From: Terasakiella sp033100395
Lineage (GTDB): Bacteria; Pseudomonadota; Alphaproteobacteria; Rhodospirillales; Terasakiellaceae
Length of the DNA: 64,000 nucleotides
Direction of reading: 5' to 3'
NCBI RefSeq assembly: GCF_033100395.1
Contig: NZ_JAWLVJ010000012.1
Coordinates: 76,378-140,377, forward strand
Shown here: piece after piece, positions 35,215 to 44,345 of the stretch
How the letters are laid out: the number at the start of each line of letters is the position of its first letter
Numbering within the stretch: position 1 is the first letter of the stretch
Notes under the pieces: generated by a model
Told to the model about the DNA's origin: nothing
Seen by the model: only the letters and a program-made list of their open reading frames with translations
The model's database searches: none
Made by a program: the position numbers and the translations under genes

Positions 35215-35257
35215 CACGCCTTCCACCCTGATGGCGCAACACGTGCCCCATGACGAA
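35215..35257. repeat. Dispersed palindromic repeat, copy 2
   Basis: CACGCCTTCCACCCTGATG, then GCGCAACACGTGCCCCATGACGA. The frame matches the copy at 1357-1398 almost base for base outside the hairpin arms, which here have lost full complementarity. Confidence 0.7.
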
Positions 35258-35295
35258 TTGAGTGGTGTGCAGGGATGAGGGCAGTCTCCAAACAA

Positions 35296-35334
35296 CAAAA
35301 AACGGCGCCTCCCCTTTGGGAAGCACCGTTTTTC
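35296..35334. terminator. Bidirectional terminator between GGDEF-like gene and ndk
   Basis: AAAAACGG-GC-TCCC pairs with GGG-GC-CCGTTTTT with small bulges. A-rich and T-rich flanks suit both convergent genes. Confidence 0.8.
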
Positions 35335-35361
35335 TATTCGTCAGGTATCTGAAAGATCAGA

Positions 35362-35784
35362 TTAGCCAACCAGTTCGCATTTGGAGAAGAAATAAGCGAT
35401 TTCTTCTGCAGCGGTTTCTGGGGCGTCAGAGCCGTGAACACTGTTTTCCTGAACGTCGATAGCGAAATCTTTGCGGATTGTGCCTTCGTCAGCGTTTGCA
35501 GGGTTTGTTGCGCCCATGATTTCGCGGTTGGCGAGGATAGCGTTTTCGCCTTCCAGAACTTGTACAACAACAGGTTCGGACATCATGTACTCAACCAGTT
35601 CACCGAAGAAAGAACGCTCAGCGTGAACAGCGTAGAAGCCTTCAGCCTGTTTCTTTGTCAGGTGGATACGCTTGGAAGCAACAACGCGAAGACCTTTTTC
35701 TTCGAAACGTGCAACGATTTGACCAGTCAAGTTGCGACGCGTTGCGTCCGGCTTGATGATAGACAGTGTTTGTTCGATAGCCAT
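35362..35784 (-). CDS. ndk: Nucleoside diphosphate kinase
   Basis: 140 residues, the standard size. It equalises NTP/NDP pools through a phospho-His intermediate. The catalytic His117 is in ENSVHGSD, and TLSIIKPDATRRN, FYAVHAERSFFGELVEYM and MGATNPANADEGTIRKDFA are the family blocks. Monocistronic, convergent with the upstream gene over a shared terminator. Confidence 0.97.
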   Translation of the reverse strand: MAIEQTLSIIKPDATRRNLTGQIVARFEEKGLRVVASKRIHLTKKQAEGFYAVHAERSFFGELVEYMMSEPVVVQVLEGENAILANREIMGATNPANADEGTIRKDFAIDVQENSVHGSDAPETAAEEIAYFFSKCELVG

Positions 35785-35953
35785 AACAGGGTAGCCCCTT
35801 TAAATATATTGAATCTCTGTGAAGTCTCAAAACGCGAAGCCATGAGACAAAAGTGCGCGCCTTATACAGTGTCGAAACAAATATTGCAACTGCACAATTA
35901 TTAAATCGAACTTTGATGGTGAATTGCCTAGAAAATATGCTAAAAGCTGGGCC

Positions 35954-37834
35954 ATGTTACATATCAACGATCTGACATACCGCATTGGCGGGCGTATGCT
36001 GTTTGACCAAGCCACCGTTGTGGTTCCGGCGGGTCATAAGGTGGGGCTTGTGGGCAAAAACGGCACGGGCAAGTCCACTTTGTTTAAACTGATCCTGGAA
36101 GAGGTCTCTCCGGACGATGGCGTGCTCAGCGTTCAACGTCGTGCCCGTGTGGGACGAGTCGCACAGGAAGCCCCAACAGGCAATGACAGTCTAATTGATA
36201 CCGTCTTAAAAGCCGATCTTGAGCGTGACAGCCTGTTAAAAGAGGCCGAGACTTGCATCGAACCAAACCGCATCGGGGAAATTCATGCCCGCCTCGCCGA
36301 TATCGATGCTCATACCGCGCCTGCGCGCGCCGCCACCATTTTGGGTGGCCTGGGGTTTGATCACGAAGCCCAGCAACGCCCCTGTTCTGATTTTTCAGGC
36401 GGCTGGCAGATGCGTGTGGCATTGGCAGCCGCCCTTTTTGCCAAGCCTGATCTGTTGCTACTGGATGAGCCCACCAACCACCTGGACCTCGAAGCCGTCA
36501 TGTGGCTGGAGGAATATCTGAAACGTTATCAGGGTACCATTCTGGTCATCAGCCACGAACGTACACTTCTAAATAATGTGGTGGATGAGATCATTCATCT
36601 GGAACATTGCAAGCTGACCCGTTATGGCGGCAATTACGATACGTTTGAGAAAACACGGCGCGAAAAGCTCGCCCTCGTCGCCAAGGCGCAATCCAAGCAA
36701 CTGGCTCAACGCAAACACCTGCAAAGCTTTATTGATCGTTTCAAAGCCAAGGCAACCAAGGCCAAACAGGCCCAAAGCCGGGTCAAGATGCTGGAACGCA
36801 TGGAACCTATTGCGTCTGTGATGGAGGAAAAGACCTATTCCTTCAACTTCCCGGACCCGGAACCGCTATCCTCCCCCCTGATTTCTATGGAAGACACAAG
36901 CGCAGGCTATGAGCCGGGCAAACCGATCCTGAAAAAACTGTCCCTGCGCGTCGATATGGATGACCGGATTGCACTTTTGGGGGCAAACGGCAATGGTAAA
37001 TCGACCCTGATCAAACTGCTGTCGTCCCGCCTTGCCCCGCTGGAAGGACAGGTGCGTAAATCTTCCAAGCTGAAAATCGGCTATTTCGCCCAGCATCAGA
37101 CCGATGAATTAAACGTCAGCAAGACCCCTTATGATCATATGGCTCAACTGATGCCTGATGCGGTGGAATCAAAAGTCCGTGCCCAGCTGGGCCGCTTTGG
37201 CTTTGAAGGCGATAAAGCAGATAGCAAGATCGAAAAACTATCAGGTGGCGAAAAAGCACGTCTTTTGTTTGCACTGATGAGCTTTGAAGCCCCGCATCTG
37301 ATGTTTCTGGACGAACCGACCAACCACCTGGATGTGGATAGCCGCGAAGCTTTGGTTCAGGCTATCAACACTTATGATGGCGCTGTGGTGATGGTCAGTC
37401 ACGATCCGCACTTGCTGGAACTGACCTGTGATCGTCTGTGGATCGTTGAAAATGGCGGCTGTCGTGCGTTCGAAGGTGATCTGGAAGAATATAAACGCCA
37501 GCTGATCGAAAGCCGAAAACCGGAAAAGAAAACACCTTCGTCAGGGGACCAAGGTTCAACCAACCAGAAAAAAGCCAGCCGTCAGGACCGCGCCGCCCAA
37601 CGTGCTGCCCAGGCCCCATTGCGCAAAGCCGCGAAAGAGGCAGAGAAAAAGGTGGAAGCATTCACCGCAGAGAAAGAAAAGCTGGAAATCAAATTGGCTG
37701 ATCCCAAAATATACGAAGGCCCGAGTGAGAAACTTCAGGCCCTGCAGATCAAATTAGGTGAGGTTAATTCCGCATTGGAAGAAGCCGAAATGGAATGGCT
37801 GGAAGCTGCAGAAGCGTTGGAAAATGCTGATTAA
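35954..37834 (+). CDS. ABC-F family ATPase (YheS/Uup-like)
   Basis: 626 residues from the ATG at 35954. Two ABC domains and no membrane segment. The first has Walker A GKNGTGKST, signature FSGGWQMR and Walker B LLLLDEPTNHLDLEA. The second has GANGNGKST, LSGGEKARL and MFLDEPTNHLDVDS. A linker of about 80 basic residues between them (KLALVAKAQSKQLAQRKHLQSF) and a C-terminal coiled coil (about 540-626) are ABC-F features. Such proteins bind the ribosomal E site and influence translation. YheS-like is more likely than EttA from the FSGGWQMR signature and C-terminal coil. Confidence 0.9.
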   Translation: MLHINDLTYRIGGRMLFDQATVVVPAGHKVGLVGKNGTGKSTLFKLILEEVSPDDGVLSVQRRARVGRVAQEAPTGNDSLIDTVLKADLERDSLLKEAETCIEPNRIGEIHARLADIDAHTAPARAATILGGLGFDHEAQQRPCSDFSGGWQMRVALAAALFAKPDLLLLDEPTNHLDLEAVMWLEEYLKRYQGTILVISHERTLLNNVVDEIIHLEHCKLTRYGGNYDTFEKTRREKLALVAKAQSKQLAQRKHLQSFIDRFKAKATKAKQAQSRVKMLERMEPIASVMEEKTYSFNFPDPEPLSSPLISMEDTSAGYEPGKPILKKLSLRVDMDDRIALLGANGNGKSTLIKLLSSRLAPLEGQVRKSSKLKIGYFAQHQTDELNVSKTPYDHMAQLMPDAVESKVRAQLGRFGFEGDKADSKIEKLSGGEKARLLFALMSFEAPHLMFLDEPTNHLDVDSREALVQAINTYDGAVVMVSHDPHLLELTCDRLWIVENGGCRAFEGDLEEYKRQLIESRKPEKKTPSSGDQGSTNQKKASRQDRAAQRAAQAPLRKAAKEAEKKVEAFTAEKEKLEIKLADPKIYEGPSEKLQALQIKLGEVNSALEEAEMEWLEAAEALENAD

Positions 37835-37907
37835 ACAGTGGATTTCTTTGTCGCTTATGCATACTATATATAAATCAAAGAGTTAGTTTTAATTTCGAAT
37901 TAATTTT

Positions 37908-39659
37908 ATGAACTCTAATGTACGAGAAACAGAAGGCAAACCCATGCCTTCCAGAGGTGTCTCTGCTGGCACCATATATGTTGTCTGGGCACTGCTGTTA
38001 TTGGCAGTGATTTTTGTCACGTTTCATATCCTGAAAAGTCAGAAACAGGACATTTTCGACAGGCACATCGAAAAAACCGGACAGATCTCACGCTTTTATG
38101 CGGAACATTTCAATGACACCGCCAGATATGCCGATGATTACATCAAAACCGTTCGCCGTATCTTTCTAAAAAATAATGACCTTAACGCCGTTCGCGACTA
38201 TATGGCCGCCATTGCGCCCAACACCAACATTCTATCCCATATTACGATCATGGATAAAAATGCTGTTCCCATCCTGATCTCCAACGGGTTGAAAGAGCGC
38301 AAGATCAACCCCGGCACCCACGCACGTGATCGAACCTATTTCAAGCATCAAAAAGAACATTACGCCGAAGACCGTCCCTATTTTTCCGATGCGAAAAAGG
38401 GCCGCAACACCGGCCTGGTCACCATCCGACTGGTGCGCCCGATTGTTGACCGCAACGGGGACTTCAACGGCTTGATCTTTGCGGCGATCAAAGAAGAACA
38501 GCTTTTACAATTCTATGACCAACAGCAACTGGGCGATCAAAGCACAGCTTCCCTCGTCGGGATGGATAAACGCCTGCGGTTTCGCAAATCAGCCGAAGGG
38601 CTATTGGGCGTTGGTCAGGATATCTCTCAATCCCAATTGTGGGATAAAATCAAAGCATCACCCAGTGGCGTCTATAAACAAAAAAGCGTGGTCGATGGCA
38701 TTACCCGCTATTGGGAATATAACCTGATCCCCGAATACGATCTTGTCGGCGTGATTTCTATTGCTGAAAGTGATCTTCTGAAAGAAACACAGGACACGCA
38801 GCAACAGACCCTGTTTATCGCTCTTCTCGCCGTTTTGGTGATCTGCGGGCTTTCATTTTCCGTCCTGCGCGGCATTAAAACGACCGAGCTTTACGCCGAA
38901 ATTGGCAACCATATCAAGATGGAAGAAGAACTACGCCATGAAATGATGCTGGCAAAAAAGGCTCATGATGCCCAAAATGCCTTTTTGTCGCAGATGAGCC
39001 ATGAGTTGCGCACACCACTGAATTCCATTCTGGGCTTTACCCAATTGTTGGCGCTGAACGGAAAAGACAATCTGGATGCCAAACAGCAAAATGCCCTGCA
39101 ACATATCAATGAAAGCGGTACCTATCTGCTGGAACTGATTGAAAAGGTTCTGGATTTTGGTCAAATCCAGTCAGATGGCGTTGAGATTATCACCGAAAAT
39201 GCGGAACTCGGTCCGCTTCTAAAAGACAGCCTGCGCATGATCAAAACCCGCATGCGCGACAAGCAGATCAAGCTACATAAATCCTATGACGGACTGGAAC
39301 AGCAATTGGTCCAGGTCGATGAAACCCGCACCAAGCAGATTTTGCTCAACCTGCTGTCCAATGCGGTTAAATATAATGTGGAAGGCGGCAGCGTCGCCAT
39401 CGAACTGGTGGAAACAGAAGATGACCACATTCGCGTCAAAATCAGAGACACGGGCATTGGTATTTCAGAAGAACACCAACCGTTTCTTTTTGAACCTTTC
39501 AAACGCTTGGGTCAGGAAAACAGTACCATTGAAGGCACAGGTGTCGGCCTGACCATCTGCAAACATCTGTGCGAGCGCATGGATGCCAGATTGGGTTATA
39601 AAAGCGAAGAAGGTGTCGGCAGCACATTCTGGATCGATCTTAAAAAAGCACGGAGCTAA
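37908..39659 (+). CDS. Membrane sensor histidine kinase with periplasmic Cache domain
   Basis: 583 residues. One transmembrane helix (about 22-43), a periplasmic double-Cache-like domain (about 45-295, with NPGTHARDRTYF), a second helix (about 300-320), then HisKA with phospho-acceptor His365 (QMSHELRTPLNSILGF) and the ATPase domain (N box LLNLLSNAVKYN, G1 DTGIGIS, G2 GTGVGLTICKHL). No receiver domain follows and no response regulator is adjacent. The orphan FixJ-type regulator at 24.7 kb is one possible partner (speculation). The ATG at 37944 has a better ribosome site (AGAAGG) and may be the true start, shortening the protein by 12 residues. Confidence 0.9.
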   Translation: MNSNVRETEGKPMPSRGVSAGTIYVVWALLLLAVIFVTFHILKSQKQDIFDRHIEKTGQISRFYAEHFNDTARYADDYIKTVRRIFLKNNDLNAVRDYMAAIAPNTNILSHITIMDKNAVPILISNGLKERKINPGTHARDRTYFKHQKEHYAEDRPYFSDAKKGRNTGLVTIRLVRPIVDRNGDFNGLIFAAIKEEQLLQFYDQQQLGDQSTASLVGMDKRLRFRKSAEGLLGVGQDISQSQLWDKIKASPSGVYKQKSVVDGITRYWEYNLIPEYDLVGVISIAESDLLKETQDTQQQTLFIALLAVLVICGLSFSVLRGIKTTELYAEIGNHIKMEEELRHEMMLAKKAHDAQNAFLSQMSHELRTPLNSILGFTQLLALNGKDNLDAKQQNALQHINESGTYLLELIEKVLDFGQIQSDGVEIITENAELGPLLKDSLRMIKTRMRDKQIKLHKSYDGLEQQLVQVDETRTKQILLNLLSNAVKYNVEGGSVAIELVETEDDHIRVKIRDTGIGISEEHQPFLFEPFKRLGQENSTIEGTGVGLTICKHLCERMDARLGYKSEEGVGSTFWIDLKKARS

Positions 39660-39665
39660 AACAGA

Positions 39666-40349
39666 TTATTCAAACCGAATATTCTTCACCCAACCCAAGC
39701 TCATGACCTTGCTATCATCACTGTCGGCTGAAATGGCAATTTGATAGGGTTTGTTGGCAGGCTCGCCAAAAATCCGTTCATAATCTTTGGCGACATCGAC
39801 TTGCTGTTCAAACCACTGGCCGTTCGAAGTACCTGCTTTTTGTAACGCAATCAACGCCCCTGCACTTTTAAGATACGGGCTTTCAATGATCGCACCCGGT
39901 TCTTCATCCCCGCCCCAGACGTAGGAGATCACGCGGCCCGGTGTATCTTCCCCTTTAAAGGCCACGACCAGATCACGTGTAAAACGTTCCCAGAATCCTG
40001 CACGTTCATAATCAAAGGGAAAACTGACATATAAAGCAAGGGAACGATCATCCTTGCCCTTCACACTTAAATCGGTGACAGGTACCGATTTATCCACCTT
40101 CCACGACCAGGACAATTTGGGGGTCTTAGCCAGATCAACATCCAGTGGCTTATAGAGCAAGGAAACACTTTCGTCACTGCCAACCACAATGGCGCCATCG
40201 CTTTGGGCGGCAAAGGTGTTGGGCTTTTTGCCGTCAAACAACAGTTCCAGCCATCCGGCCTCTTTCAGCAAAACATCTTTTGGCGCTTCCTGTGCAACAG
40301 CTGGTAAGGAAAAAACCATCCATCCGAAAAAAATAATCGCAATGCGCAT
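39666..40349 (-). CDS. DUF3047 periplasmic protein
   Basis: 227 residues. The start at 40349 is fixed by GGAG five to six bases upstream; it begins with a signal peptide (MRIAIIFFGWMVFSLPAVAQ). The mature protein has the beta-rich DUF3047 pattern (LSWSWKVDKSVP, DDRSLALYVSFPFD, ISYVWGG, YERIFGEPANKPYQIAISADSDD). Family function unknown; the fold suggests carbohydrate or lipid binding. Convergent with the sensor kinase and divergent from uraA. Confidence 0.85.
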   Translation of the reverse strand: MRIAIIFFGWMVFSLPAVAQEAPKDVLLKEAGWLELLFDGKKPNTFAAQSDGAIVVGSDESVSLLYKPLDVDLAKTPKLSWSWKVDKSVPVTDLSVKGKDDRSLALYVSFPFDYERAGFWERFTRDLVVAFKGEDTPGRVISYVWGGDEEPGAIIESPYLKSAGALIALQKAGTSNGQWFEQQVDVAKDYERIFGEPANKPYQIAISADSDDSKVMSLGWVKNIRFE

Positions 40350-40370
40350 TATCGTCTCCATATACACCAC

Positions 40371-40459
40371 TTGACCGAGACGGGAGGATAGCAGGTTTTT
40401 GGATGATTCAAAACTTACCTATTTACTTGGACGTCACAAAATCTTAACCTCTCGGTCAA
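40371..40459. promoter_or_regulatory. Separated inverted repeat between DUF3047 gene and uraA
   Basis: TTGACCGAGA at 40371-40380 and its exact inverse TCTCGGTCAA at 40450-40459 are 69 bases apart, in the divergent promoter region. The TTGACC/GGTCAA ends equal the half-site of the pyrimidine regulator RutR (TTGACCA-N2-TGGTCAA), but the spacing differs. Confidence 0.5.
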
Positions 40460-40504
40460 TTTTATCCTAAAAGTCCCTATTTCATTTTGAACAAGAGAGA
40501 GACG

Positions 40505-41821
40505 ATGAGCCAAGATCATCACATTGTTCTGGATGTCCACGAGCGCCCGACCCCGGGCTTATGGATCATTCTAAGTGCACAGCACCTGTTTGCCATGTTT
40601 GGCGCCACCATCCTTGTCCCCTTCCTGACAGGCCTGAACCCGTCGGTTGCGCTTGTCAGCAGTGGTGTTGGGACGCTTTTGTATATCATCTGCACACGCG
40701 GTAAAATCCCCGCCTATCTGGGCTCCAGTTTTGCCTTTATCGGCCCGATCATTGCCGCTTCACAAATTGAAGGCATCGGTTCAGCAGGCGCATTGGTTGG
40801 CTGTATTTCAGCGGGTCTGGTCTATGTAGCTGTCTCCATCCTAATCCATTTCTTTGGCGTCAAATGGCTGATGCGCCTTCTGCCGCCTGTTGTGGTAGGT
40901 CCGGTGATTATGGTCATCGGTCTGGGTCTGGCTTCCGTTGCCATCAACATGGCGATGAATGATCCCGCCACGCAGCAATATAGCACCCTGCATTTCGGAA
41001 TTGCCTTGTTTACATTGCTGGTCACCATCCTGTGTTCTGTCTTCATGCGCGGTGTCTTTGCCCTGGTGCCGATCCTGTTCGGGATTGTGTCAGGTTATGT
41101 CGTCAGCCTTTTCCTGGGTCTGATCGATTTTTCGAAAGTCGCCGAAGCCCCGCTATTTGTGGTGCCTGACTTCACTTTCGCCTTTATCTCAGAAGGTTCT
41201 ATTTTGACCATCACGGCTGTTGCTTTGATTGCTCCTGTGGCTTTTGTGACCATTGCTGAGCATATTGGCGACCAGATGGTTCTGTCTAAAGTCACAGGGC
41301 GTAACTTCCTGGAAGAACCCGGCCTGCATCGCTCGCTCCTCGGCGATGGCCTTGCAACCATCCTGGCCGCTTTCATCGGAGGTCCACCTAATACGACTTA
41401 TGGGGAAAACATTGGGGTGATTGCCATTACCCGTGTGATGTCCGTCTTTGTTGTGGGTGGTGCGGCTTGTATCGCCATTGTCTTTGGTTTTATGGGCACC
41501 ATCAGTGCCTTGATCCAGACCATTCCGGTTCCGGTTATGGGCGGCGTTGCCATCCTGCTGTTTGGTGTGATTGCCTCCAGCGGTCTGCGTATGCTGATTG
41601 ACCGTCGCGTTGACTTTGGCATGAAGCGCAACCTGATCATTTCTTCCGTAATCCTGGTGATCGGGATTGGGGGCGCGTTCATCCAATTTTCCGGTGACTT
41701 CAAGATCGCAGGCATGGCGCTTGCGACCATCGTCGGCCTGATCCTGAATGCGATCCTGCCCGGACGTGAAGAAGCCGAAGCTGGCGGGTCTATCTTCTCT
41801 CAGGAAGATCCGGCTGAATAA
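40505..41821 (+). CDS. uraA: Uracil/xanthine permease of the NCS2 family
   Basis: 438 residues from the ATG at 40505, which has an AAGAGAGAG ribosome site; an upstream TTG at 40487 is in frame but poor. About 14 membrane segments. UraA-type motifs: LSAQHLFAMFGATILVPFLTGL near the N-terminus, VTIAEHIGDQM (the substrate-site Glu in the TIAEHIGD block) and GGPPNTTYGENIGVIAITRV. Proton-linked uracil import is likely because the convergent neighbour is uracil phosphoribosyltransferase, the first step of uracil salvage. Confidence 0.92.
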   Translation: MSQDHHIVLDVHERPTPGLWIILSAQHLFAMFGATILVPFLTGLNPSVALVSSGVGTLLYIICTRGKIPAYLGSSFAFIGPIIAASQIEGIGSAGALVGCISAGLVYVAVSILIHFFGVKWLMRLLPPVVVGPVIMVIGLGLASVAINMAMNDPATQQYSTLHFGIALFTLLVTILCSVFMRGVFALVPILFGIVSGYVVSLFLGLIDFSKVAEAPLFVVPDFTFAFISEGSILTITAVALIAPVAFVTIAEHIGDQMVLSKVTGRNFLEEPGLHRSLLGDGLATILAAFIGGPPNTTYGENIGVIAITRVMSVFVVGGAACIAIVFGFMGTISALIQTIPVPVMGGVAILLFGVIASSGLRMLIDRRVDFGMKRNLIISSVILVIGIGGAFIQFSGDFKIAGMALATIVGLILNAILPGREEAEAGGSIFSQEDPAE

Positions 41822-41834
41822 GCATTAAAGACAC

Positions 41835-41880
41835 AAAAAAAGGGGGCGCTTCGGATCAATCGAAGCGCCCCTTTTTTTAT
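41835..41880. terminator. Strong bidirectional terminator between uraA and upp
   Basis: GGGGCGCTTCG pairs with CGAAGCGCCCC around GATCAAT, flanked by A7 and T7. Confidence 0.95.
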
Positions 41881-41890
41881 ATCCTGTTAC

Positions 41891-42544
41891 TTAAAGCGTA
41901 CCGAACAAACGATCACCGGCATCACCCAGACCAGGAACGATATAAGCTTTTTCATTCAAATGACTATCCAGTGATGCTGTGTAAACCTGCACCTCTGGAT
42001 GTTCTTTTTCAAACACATGCATACCTTCAGGCGCTGCCACCAGTACCAGCATGCGGATGTCTTTATCTTCCACACCAGCGCGATTCAAAACATCGACCGC
42101 ATAAGCAGCTGAATGACCAGTTGCCAACATCGGATCACACAGAATAAACGTACGTCCTTCTACTTCCGGCAATTTCACCAGATATTCCACCGGGCGCTTT
42201 GTTTCCGGATCACGATAAAGCCCCACATGACCAACCCGTGCAGACGGCATCAGTTGCAGCAAACCATCCGACATGCCCTGGCCTGCACGCAGGATTGGTA
42301 CAACGGCAACTTTGCGCCCTTCCAGAACAGGTGCATCCGGCACATGAACCACAGGCGTATCAATCGCTTCGCCCGTCAACGGCAAATCGCGTGTAAGCTC
42401 ATAGCCCATCAACATGGAGATTTCGATCAGCAACGCCCGGAAGGTCTTGGTTGACGTTTCTTTATTGCGCATATGGGTCAGTTTATGTTGGATCAGCGGG
42501 TGATCAACGACGCATAAGTTTTGAAAATCGGGGTGCTTGAACAT
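41891..42544 (-). CDS. upp: Uracil phosphoribosyltransferase
   Basis: 217 residues. It converts uracil and PRPP to UMP. The start HPLIQHKLTHMRNKETSTKTFRALLIE, the substrate loop VPILRAGQGMSDGLL, the PRPP motif LCDPMLATGHSA and the uracil-binding end AYIVPGLGDAGDRLFGT are intact. With the adjacent permease uraA it forms a uracil salvage module. Confidence 0.96.
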   Translation of the reverse strand: MFKHPDFQNLCVVDHPLIQHKLTHMRNKETSTKTFRALLIEISMLMGYELTRDLPLTGEAIDTPVVHVPDAPVLEGRKVAVVPILRAGQGMSDGLLQLMPSARVGHVGLYRDPETKRPVEYLVKLPEVEGRTFILCDPMLATGHSAAYAVDVLNRAGVEDKDIRMLVLVAAPEGMHVFEKEHPEVQVYTASLDSHLNEKAYIVPGLGDAGDRLFGTL

Positions 42545-42677
42545 AAGTCATAAACCTGTCTAATTGGTCAGAAAATTTTTTATTTCATAGCATCTGCAAT
42601 ATGTGATTGCAATTCATTGCGTATTGCATAAATTAACATAATTAAATTTAAATAAAGAAAGAAGATGGAACAACGAT

Positions 42678-42983
42678 ATGGAATATTCATTGCTGGATAA
42701 AGGAACCAAAAAACACGTGGTTTTTTATGGCAACATTGTTCCCTCCTCACGCGCAAAATTCCTGGAAATGGCAAAGAACCTTCAAACTTCTGAACAAAAA
42801 CAATGGGTTCTGGAAGTTGACGAGCTGGACTACATCGATTCAGCCGGACTTGGCATGTTTATCGAGTTCAATGAGAAAGCCCAAGAATCTGGTATTTCTG
42901 TCGCTTTGTCCGGTGCCCAGGGCGTGGTCAAACGCATGTTTGAACTATCCAAATTCAACGAACTTTTCGAAATTGTTGACTAA
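42678..42983 (+). CDS. STAS domain protein (anti-sigma factor antagonist type)
   Basis: 101 residues, one STAS domain. The phosphorylatable Ser55 is in the conserved DYIDSAGLGMF turn. Such SpoIIAA-like proteins bind or release a partner kinase/anti-sigma factor depending on phosphorylation. No kinase or PP2C phosphatase is adjacent, so the partner is elsewhere; the PP2C/kinase fusion at 50.5 kb is not an obvious one. An 11-base gap to the next gene suggests co-transcription. Confidence 0.9.
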   Translation: MEYSLLDKGTKKHVVFYGNIVPSSRAKFLEMAKNLQTSEQKQWVLEVDELDYIDSAGLGMFIEFNEKAQESGISVALSGAQGVVKRMFELSKFNELFEIVD

Positions 42984-42994
42984 GGTTTCGCCCT

Positions 42995-43789
42995 TTGTTT
43001 ATTGACGCCATTGGACAAACCCACGAACAGGCGAACAATCCACGCATTCTTTCCCTTGTTCCGAGCATTACCGAACTTCTGTTCGATCTAGACCTGGCCG
43101 AGTCGGTCGTGGGTCGCACCGCCTTCTGCGTCCATCCCAAAGAAAGCGTCAAATCGGTAAAAAGCATTGGCGGGACCAAACAGGTCAATATGGATAAAGT
43201 GATGGCAATTGATGCCACGCACCTGATCGTCAATATCGATGAAAACCCGAAAGAGCTGGTGGATGAACTAAAAACGTTTATCCCCAATATCATCGTCACC
43301 CACCCAAATCGCCCGGAAGATAATGTTCACCTCTATCAGATGCTGGGCAATATCTTTGATCGGCGCGACCAGGCCGCGCGTTTAATCAGCGAACTGCAGG
43401 CGGCCAATACACACACCCAGATGGCAGCAATGGACCTGGAAGAAAAAAAGGTCCTTTATTTCATCTGGAAAGACCCATGGATGACCATCTCCACCGACAC
43501 ATATATTTCAAGGTCGCTGGCCAGTGTGAAACTGAAAACCATTCCAACTGAATCCGACCGACGTTACCCCGAGGTTGATCTGGAAAGCGGGATTTTGGAT
43601 GAAGCCGACGCCATTTTATTCTCGTCTGAACCGTTTCTTTTCAAGTTAGATCATCTGAAAGAGTTTTCAGAAACGCACAACCTGCCCCTGGAAAAGCTGC
43701 ATATCATCGATGGGGAAATGACAAGCTGGTACGGCAGTCGCGCCATCTCAGGTCTTCGGTATCTGGTTGAGTTTGCGAAGAAACTTTAG
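42995..43789 (+). CDS. Cytoplasmic BtuF-like helical-backbone metal-receptor protein
   Basis: 264 residues, probably from the TTG at 42995 (AAGG about nine bases upstream). The fold pattern is that of BtuF/FhuD binding proteins: RILSLVPSITELLFDLDLAESVVGRTAFCVHP, then a long backbone helix and a second lobe (FIWKDPWMTISTDTYISRSL). No signal peptide or lipobox is present, so it should be cytosolic, unlike classical transport receptors. No ABC transporter gene is near. Cobalamin or iron-chelate binding is inferred from family only. A repeat follows the stop. Confidence 0.8.
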   Translation: MFIDAIGQTHEQANNPRILSLVPSITELLFDLDLAESVVGRTAFCVHPKESVKSVKSIGGTKQVNMDKVMAIDATHLIVNIDENPKELVDELKTFIPNIIVTHPNRPEDNVHLYQMLGNIFDRRDQAARLISELQAANTHTQMAAMDLEEKKVLYFIWKDPWMTISTDTYISRSLASVKLKTIPTESDRRYPEVDLESGILDEADAILFSSEPFLFKLDHLKEFSETHNLPLEKLHIIDGEMTSWYGSRAISGLRYLVEFAKKL

Positions 43790-43795
43790 TGCCTG

Positions 43796-43865
43796 TGTCC
43801 CGGCACAGGCCGGGACCTTTTAGAGGTCACACTCTGCCCTAGAGAGACCCCGGCCTTCGCCGGGG
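43796..43865. repeat. Paired palindromic element (GTCCCGGC hairpins), copy 2
   Basis: GTCCCGGC-ACAG-GCCGGGAC at 43797 and CCCCGGC-CTTC-GCCGGGG at 43848 are separated by 31 bases, the same design as 13477-13549. It again lies between two convergent genes, seven bases past a stop codon. Confidence 0.78.
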
Positions 43866-43889
43866 AAAATAATTCATCAAAATGCGGAC

Positions 43890-44339
43890 TTAAGCCTTCT
43901 TCTCCCACCCACCGGTATCCGTCTGCTGCCAGTAGGTCAGATCATGACCTGCATCTTTAAAGACTTTCCATTGCTGGCGCGCTTTTTGGACAGCATTGTC
44001 AAACCGTCCATCAAACACCACAAAGCAGCGCTCAAAATCAGCCAATCCCGGATTTTCCATCCCATCCGTTAAAAACAGGAAACTTGCCCCATTTTCATTA
44101 TCGGCTGTCGGCGTAATCCAGATCGGTTGTTTATCCGGATTGCCGTCCTTGGCACTGCCATGGGGCAGCCAGCTATCCGCCTGATAGGTCCAAAGGTCAT
44201 TGGTCAGACTTTCGGCCTTTTCAGGGCTTCCCACCTGAACGAGGGCGCGTTTTCCCACCTGCAGGGTTTTTTCCAGCAGTTTGGGCAAAGCCTGTTCCAA
44301 AGAAAATTTGGTCAGGTGGTAAAACGCGATGTCACTCAC
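43890..44339 (-). CDS. holC: DNA polymerase III subunit chi
   Basis: 149 residues. HolC start MSDIAFYHLTKFSLEQALPKLLEKTLQVGKRALV and central ADSWLPHGSAKDG are family landmarks. Chi links the clamp loader to single-strand-binding protein. It lies six bases after pepA, the usual pepA-holC order in Proteobacteria. Confidence 0.92.
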   Translation of the reverse strand: MSDIAFYHLTKFSLEQALPKLLEKTLQVGKRALVQVGSPEKAESLTNDLWTYQADSWLPHGSAKDGNPDKQPIWITPTADNENGASFLFLTDGMENPGLADFERCFVVFDGRFDNAVQKARQQWKVFKDAGHDLTYWQQTDTGGWEKKA

Positions 44340-44345
44340 TTAAAC

